Assembly: GCF_036588685.1 (NCBI RefSeq)
Contig: NC_086379.1
Span: forward strand, 20,569,862-20,633,861
Reading direction: 5' to 3'
Origin: Mytilus trossulus
Lineage: Eukaryota > Mollusca > Bivalvia > Mytilida > Mytilidae
DNA: 64,000 nt
A program made the translations under genes and the position numbers. This document shows positions 58,401 through 64,000 of the stretch, in pieces. Positions within the stretch are counted from its first letter, which is position 1. Every line of letters begins with the position of its first letter. A model generated the notes under the pieces. It saw only the letters and a list, made by a program, of their open reading frames with translations, was not told the origin of the DNA and made no database searches.

Positions 58401-58599
58401 TATCTGTCTTTTATAAGGTTCTGAATGGATTCTGCTTAATACAAGTACAAAAATGGGTCGACCAGTTAGGATGCACAATTATTATATGAAATACCAACTG
58501 TCTGTTGAAAAATCAATCCTCCAAACTCACCAAAATATATTGTCGATCAAAAGGTCCAGCATTTTGATAATATCATCGTCGTTATATTTTCTGTTAGAT

Positions 58600-58935
58600 T
58601 ATAGGCGAGCGCCGATTTGTGAAAAAGACTCTTGTTTTTTAATGCACTTATCTAACATACAGCTTATTTTGGTATCAATTGAAACAAAACTGCTGGGATT
58701 TTGCTGCTTAGAAATGGAAAGTTCACAATTAGAAAGCTGCAATCATTTCTTTTGTCGTACAGTTTTGTTTTCAACCCTCATTGTCAATTTCTAGATGTAA
58801 GTCAAGATTTGAGGCCGACTTAACTGCATCGGTAGTATGCGTTCCAAGTACATAGTCACAAAATTTTGAATTCTTTAGTGAAAACACATCATCGATATAG
58901 CGGAAAGTAGAGATAAAGGAGTTACATGTAGAGAT
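58600..58935 (-). pseudogene. Retroelement relic: reverse transcriptase catalytic segment
   Basis: On the minus strand FISTFRYIDDVFSLKNSKF keeps the YIDD active-site motif. It is followed by TTDAVKSASNLDLHLEIDN. A stop breaks the frame, then VNFPFLSSKIPAV is readable. Internal deletions relative to the family are evident (the segment between KF and TTD is shortened), so it is inactive. Same family as 19794-20480 and 46945-48240. Confidence 0.7.
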
Positions 58936-58944
58936 GACGTTTCT

Positions 58945-60630
58945 GTGAAAACTGTTTTGTCCTATCTAATTTGTCCCGTTCCAACTGCATTATTTCATGA
59001 CGATGAAATTATGAGGAAGGCCAATAAGTCTGATCTTGCCAATGAATTTGAAAGTTTAGTGGGATCCGTCCCTACTAGTCCTCTATTCGACCACAGTCCT
59101 GCCGTACTTACGAGTATAGTTCAGTCATTTGATGTTAAAAGGATGTCCACATTTGGAGAATTGGCCAAATCTTACATTATGCAGGTCAAATAATGCCTCC
59201 GATTCACAGACAAGGTTGTTGATGTCTTTGATCGATATGACACTGAACATTCCGTTAAATCAGCAGAGCGTCATAGACGATCGGCAACAACAACTACGCA
59301 TAAGGTTTATCATATCGCTGAAGGCCGAACTGTTCCAGACTGGAATTTTTTTTATCAAGCAACACAAACAAGCAAGCTATGATTACTTTCCTTGGTGATT
59401 ATCTAAGCAGCAATTTGTCTGATATGTTCCAGGAGGAACATAAATGTTTGGTTCTTGCCGGTACATTTTCCAATTCTGAAATAGTGCGACAACTCTCTAA
59501 TGAGCATGTAATCGATCTCCCAGACCTTTTCTGTTCGCAAGAAGAAACAGACACAAGAATCTTGCTTTATGTTATACACTCTGTTAAATCTTTCAGCAAT
59601 TGAATATAATGGACGAATCATAGTCAAGTGGTCCGAGTACACAGTTATCGTCCTTTGATTTTCGTTGTCCACGAATATAGTCCTTAGTGTGGACAGTGTG
59701 TAACTTGCCAATTTTTGTTATACCTCTTCCAAATTTATGTCTGCATGTTTTATGCCTCATTTAGTAAGTTGGGGGGTGAAATGACACTGTAAAAAAATTT
59801 GGGTCATAAATATTAATGTAAAGTAGTGATTAGGTCCAGCTGAAAAAGGTCAAAAGTTAGCAATTCGGAAGCTTTCAAAAGATTTCAAGACCCCCTTAAC
59901 ATAAAATTTACCATATTTTGAGTTAGAGCTGATAAGTTTTCTTTAATTTTGATACAATTTGTCCAAAAGGTAGTACAACACACTGTAAAAATATTATTGA
60001 GAAAGCGCAGGTGGGATTTTTTTAATTTTCATTTATTGTCTAAAAGAAATGCACTACGAAATAACTGTGTACTCGGACCAAGTGTTCCGATACAGATGTT
60101 CTTGTGATCTGTGCTCATTAATTCAGGGTTCTTGTGTCGACTGAACAAATGTGGTTTTTGACGGGGTCAACTAATTCTCTTAGGGACTGTAGAAGGTACA
60201 TACCAATCCATGAGTTAGGTAAATCTCTTTTACCTTTACAAGCTAACATTATCCCTGCAGTTCATGCTTTAACTTGTTGTGATACCACTTCCGCTATATT
60301 CGGGTTTTGCAAAAAGACTGTATTCATGATGATAAGCAAATCTTCGAGTAAGTTTACAAATCTCAAAAAAAATTGACAAGATTGATTTTTACACATCTTT
60401 GTCAGCAGCCAGAGAACTTATTTCAAGCTTGTATGACCCAAACGAGATATTCATCACATGTTGAATTAAACAAGTTACATGTTAACTTGCAACATGCAAA
60501 GACACAAGTTTGTTGCGATTTTTTGAACCCGCATTCAAAGAACATGTCTTCAAACGAAAATTTGGATGTCCTCAAATCTCGATCACCTAAATCCTTGTCT
60601 CCTTATGAATACGGATGGAAAAAGAGTTAA
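58945..60630 (+). pseudogene. Decayed gene of an uncharacterised family (DTDV / HALTCCDTTS)
   Basis: Pieces read in several frames: LSYLICPVPTALFHDDEIMR, then VVDVFDRYDTEHSVKSAERH (about 59210), LVLAGTFSNSEIVRQLSN, EETDTRILLYVIHSV, and after an inserted element CSDTDVLVICAH, WFLTGSTNSLRDCRRYIPIH, AVHALTCCDTTSAIFGF and a SPYEYGWKK end. I recall proteins with EADTR, DTDV and HALTGCDTTS as a multi-copy invertebrate family of unknown function. The spaced acidic motifs could suggest a nuclease-like fold, which is only a guess. Several frameshifts, a stop after ICAH and the 448-bp insertion make it non-functional. Confidence 0.65.
59631..60078. mobile_element. 448-bp DNA element with 6-bp CAAGTG duplication
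   Basis: The ends GTCCGAGTACACAGTTA and its exact complement TAACTGTGTACTCGGAC bound the element. CAAGTG is duplicated at 59625-59630 and 60079-60084. Removing one copy plus the element gives the uninterrupted codons GRIIVKCSDTD of the host pseudogene. No coding capacity is present, so it is a MITE. Confidence 0.85.
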
Positions 60631-60659
60631 CTATTTAGGCATGATGACATCCGATTTCC

Positions 60660-62573
60660 TGCAAGATTGAATATGTTCTTGCAAGGAGAATATATATATA
60701 TATATTAACAAGTCAAAAAGAGTACAACATCACCATAAAATAACTATAAAATATACAAATATTAGATATTTCGGATAACAGATATCCTTCTTCAATAATA
60801 GCACGATGTCAAATGAATCGTGTCAATTCAAATTGAGACTCTATCAAAATCTTGATTTATACAATTTAAGCGAACGCTGGAACAATTTTAAAATTTCCAA
60901 ACACACCGCAAAGACTACAGAAATATGCCAAAAATAAAAATAGTTATTAACGATGTGAAATGGCACAACTTTAGATTTCCAAAGGATGTGACAGTTGAGA
61001 TGTAATAACTGCATTGAGGGCAGTCCTCAAACAAAAAAATCAAAATAATCATCAACATAATCAAAAATGTCCTTACCGATCCAGGATGGTATAAATTAGA
61101 CAACGGTAGGGCAATTACAACGGAAACTACATATTAAAGCCTTCCAAACGAATAGCAGTGTAATAGTGATTGAAAAAATAAGTTTTGTATATCGAGCTTA
61201 AATAATTGAACGTGGCAACGTACTTATACATCATCCCGAATCAATGAAAACCTGTAATTTAAAAAATAATTTCGAACTGTAAAGCCAGTACTAAATCCGG
61301 CGTTGTTTGAAACAGGTGGTCACAGGAAAATGAGGGACTCGTTCTATGTTTTTTCATTTATGCCCTCTGGGGAGACTGTCCGTAACTTTCTTATCCAAAA
61401 TTTTTCCCGAGCGACTCTGTCGACCTTTGACCAACACTCGTTGTGGTCTATGATCGTGATGGTAAGGTTTTTGAGATCAGCTTGTGTGTGTCCAGGTGAT
61501 CTCAAATGACGACTTACGGGTAGGTCGGGCTTGCAAGTGTAGTCACTTCGATGACCATTCATGACTTTGTTAAATGGCTGCTCTGTCTCGCCAACATACT
61601 GCATGCCACATCGACACTGAAGGAGGTAAACAACATTCTGGGTTTTGCAAGTTACATTACAATATATAGTGTACACAGACCCAGTCGAGTGGCAAGTGAA
61701 TGTTTGAGTATTCAGTATTTGTTGACAAGTCAGGCAACGTCTGTTACCACATGACTTGCACCATCCTGCAGTTGAACAGCTTTTATTTGAGGAAACGTCA
61801 GCTCTAACAAATAAGTCTTTCAGACTTGCTGGTCTCCGAAAAGCTAAGACAGGAGGATTGGGAAAGATCTTGGATAATTTAGGGTGTTTGGCAATAGTTT
61901 GCCAATTGGCACGGATCAAACGTGAAAGGTTATTAAAGGCTGGATTGTATGTAAGAACAAACGGGACTATTTTGCTGCGCTTCTTCCGTTTGTACTGTAA
62001 GAGGTCATTGCGGCTGTTATTGCTAGCGCGCTCAAACCCCTTATCTATGTCCAATTTCTTATAACCTCGTTTTGTCAAAAATCCGCGAAGTTCCTGTAAC
62101 CGTTTCGTGACAGCCTCCTCAGAGGAGCAAATCCGCTTGACTCTGAGAGCTTGACTGTACGGGATACTTTTTGTACAGTGTTTTGGGTGACAGCTTTGGG
62201 GAGAAAGGTATTGATGTTTATCTGTGGGTTTACATGTTTGCATGTCTGATGAAATCATCCAGTTTTTGTTGAGATTCAATCCATTTCATGTCAACATCAT
62301 CAATGAAACGGAACCAAGACAAAGGTTTGGATAAAGATGTTGCAATAATTTGTTTTTCCAATTTGCCCATGAAAATATTGGCGTAAGACGGTGCCATTTT
62401 CGTCCCCATCGCTGTCCCGTTAATTTGAAGGTAATGCTCACCATTAAAGGTGAAATTGTTGCATTTCAGGACCAGAGTAAGCAGCTGGACTAAACATTCA
62501 GTAGGTGGTTCTAAAATGTTGCGCGAGTCCCATATTTCCCTACAAGATTGTATGCCGTCATCATGAGGTGTGT
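60660..62573 (-). pseudogene. Penelope-like retroelement copy 1 (RT + GIY-YIG), 5'-truncated, 107-bp deletion
   Basis: On the minus strand, 62573-62380 gives the RT palm ([20 protein letters not shown]). Then come [19 protein letters not shown] and, after a 107-bp deletion near 62233 that shifts the frame, an intact 311-codon frame (62279-61344). This frame carries the RT thumb or connection segment, a CxxC-x4-CxxC cluster and a GIY-YIG endonuclease ([17 protein letters not shown], ending REKFWIRKL). RT plus GIY-YIG is diagnostic of Penelope-like elements, which prime reverse transcription at nicked DNA ends. The 3' UTR extends to at least 61060 and probably to about 60670. Copy 2 lies head to head at 62574. 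Confidence 0.85.
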
Positions 62574-64000
62574 AATATTTTCATGGGCAAATTAGAAAAA
62601 CAAATTATTGCAACATCTTTATCCAAACCTTTGTCTTGGTTCCGTTTCATTGATGATGTTGACATGAAATGGATTGAATCTCAACAAAAACTGGATGATT
62701 TCATCAGACATGCAAACAACGCCCACCATTCAATTAAATTTACGTATGAAATTTCCGACTCTAAGATATCTTTCTTAGACACAACCACATCTATAAAGGA
62801 CGGTGTCATATCAACAGACCTCTACTGTAAACCCACATATAAACATCAATACCTTTCTCCCCAAAGCTGTCACCCAAAACACTGTACACAAAGTATCCCG
62901 TACAGTCAAGCTCTCAGAGTCAAGCGGATTTGCTCCTCTGAGGAGGCTGTCACGAAACGGTTACAGGAACTTCGCGGATTTTTTACAAAACGAGGTTATA
63001 AGAAATTGGACATAGATAAGGGGTTTGAGCGCGCTAGCAATAACAGCCGCAATGACCTCTTACAGTACAAACGGAAGAAGCGCAGCAAAATAGTCCCGTT
63101 TGTTCTTACATACAATCCAGCCTTTAATAACCTTTCACGTTTGATCCGTGCCAATTGGCAAACTATTGCCAAACACCCTAAATTATCCAAGATCTTTCCC
63201 AATCCTCCTGTCTTAGCTTTTCGGAGACCAGCAAGTCTGAAAGACTTATTTGTTAGAGCTGACGTTTCCTCAAATAAAAGCTGTTCAACTGCAGGATGGT
63301 GCAAGTCATGTGGTAACAGACGTTGCCTGACTTGTCAACAAATACTGAATACTCAAACATTCACTTGCCACTCGACTGGGTCTGTGTACACTATATATTG
63401 TAATGTAACTTGCAAAACCCAGAATGTTGTATACCTCCTTCAGTGTCGATGTGGCATGCAGTATGTTGGCGAGACAGAGCAGCCATTTAACAAACGCATG
63501 AATGGTTATCGAAGTGACTACACTTGCAAGCCCGACCTACCCGTAAGTCGTCATTTGAGATCACCTGGACACACACAAGCTGATCTCAAAAACCTTACCA
63601 TCACGATCATAGACCACAGCGAGTGTTGGTCAAAGGTCGACAGAGTCGCTCGGGAAAAATTTTGGATAAGAAAGTTACGGACAGTCTCCCCAGAGGGCAT
63701 AAATGAAAAAACATAGAACGAGTCCCTCATTTTCCTGTGACCACCTGTTTCAAACAACGCCGGATTTAGTACTGGCTTTACAGTTCGAAATTATTTTTTA
63801 AATTACAGGTTTTCATTGATTCGGGATGATGTATAAGTACGTTGCCACGTTCAATTATTTAAGCTCGATATACAAAACTTATTTTTTCAATCACTATTAC
63901 ACTGCTATTCGTTTGGAAGGCTTTAATATGTAGTTTCCGTTGTAATTGCCCTACCGTTGTCTAATTTATACCATCCTGGATCGGTAAGGACATTTTTGAT
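61060..64000. repeat. Inverted repeat formed by the two Penelope-like copies
   Basis: Arms 61060-62379 and 62574-64000 are complementary. Outside the 107-bp deletion near 62233, matched positions sum to a constant 125060; inside it they sum to 124953. A 194-bp single-copy loop (62380-62573) separates them. The right arm is cut by the window edge, so the full arm is longer. Confidence 0.9.
62574..64000 (+). CDS. Penelope-like retroelement copy 2 (RT end + GIY-YIG), 5'-truncated
   Basis: The open frame 62505-63716 has 403 codons, but its first 23 residues are antisense of copy 1; element sequence starts at 62574. FIDDV (residues 48-52) is the RT catalytic box. [18 protein letters not shown] and [17 protein letters not shown] follow, typical of Penelope RTs. 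C266, C269, C274 and C277 form a CxxC-x4-CxxC cluster. The GIY-YIG domain begins VVYLLQ (308-313), has YVGET (320-324), and ends with REKFWIRKL, likely carrying the catalytic Glu. The 3' UTR runs past the window end. The upstream RT palm is missing, so it cannot mobilise itself. It differs from copy 1 by only a handful of residues, so the insertion is recent. Confidence 0.88.

Noticed and set aside
62505-62573. First 23 codons of the 403-codon retroelement frame
   Set aside because: They are antisense of the neighbouring inverted copy; retroelement homology begins at 62574, so ATG 62505 is a chance start.
1-64000. tRNA, rRNA or CRISPR arrays
   Set aside because: No box A/B pair with a cloverleaf, no rRNA-like GC-rich conserved blocks and no regularly spaced repeat-spacer structure were seen. 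The regular arrays present are minisatellites without unique spacers.

Overview
This is an AT-rich, intron-containing eukaryotic window. It is almost certainly from a bivalve mollusc genome and most like a marine mussel (Mytilus-type). The inference rests on three things: dispersed repeat modules I recognise from mussel DNA (one carrying GAGAGTTGTCTCATTGGCA, one carrying CCTGGTATCTATGATGAG), secreted or membrane Thr-rich repeat proteins, and spliced BTB-domain genes with GT-AG introns. Nothing looks bacterial or organellar.

Only a few stretches look like host genes. (1) 1-3682 is the 3' end of a large mucin-like type I membrane protein. It consists of 25-residue Thr/Ser repeats, then a short Cys-containing domain, one transmembrane helix and a short tail, with one +1 frameshift near 1201. 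(2) 28552-30897 is a two-exon BTB/BACK-like gene. (3) 46595-52881 is a paralogue of it on the same strand, with three visible coding exons. The two share intron position and phase, so they are a dispersed duplicate pair. (4) 34074-35641 is the last exon of a Thr/Pro-rich repeat protein with a Tyr/Lys/Arg-rich basic tail. Its favoured frame contains three TAA codons, while a second frame stays almost fully open.

The rest is mostly mobile DNA. 4786-19793 is bounded by matching inverted ends with TA flanks and may be one 15-kb insertion. Inside it are a 265-bp tandem array, a palindromic MITE, a 2.8-kb element with AACGTT-rich ends (7694-10472), a TTAA-flanked MITE (17532-18121) and many small repeat fragments. 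Its right edge interrupts a reverse-transcriptase relic; related relics lie at 46945-48240 and 58600-58935 on the minus strand. 23.5-28 kb holds several hairpin MITEs, some with clear target duplications. 38-45 kb is repeat-dense and contains a 3.5-kb TTAA-flanked element inserted into another repeat, so the empty site can be read. 54.8-58.3 kb holds a palindrome-rich MITE and a 2-kb element with repeated ACACGTTTGGG ends.

The right end (60.7-64 kb) holds two 5'-truncated Penelope-like retroelement copies (reverse transcriptase plus GIY-YIG endonuclease) lying head to head. They form a foldback with arms of about 1.3-1.4 kb. Just left of them is a decayed gene of an uncharacterised family (HALTCCDTTS motif), interrupted by a 448-bp element whose removal restores the codons at the insertion site.

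The most interesting signal is a dispersed repeat family (copies at 3893, 33673, 41903, 52151 and 54784/55263) whose conserved segment matches a hammerhead-ribozyme catalytic core but shows no obvious local stem I.
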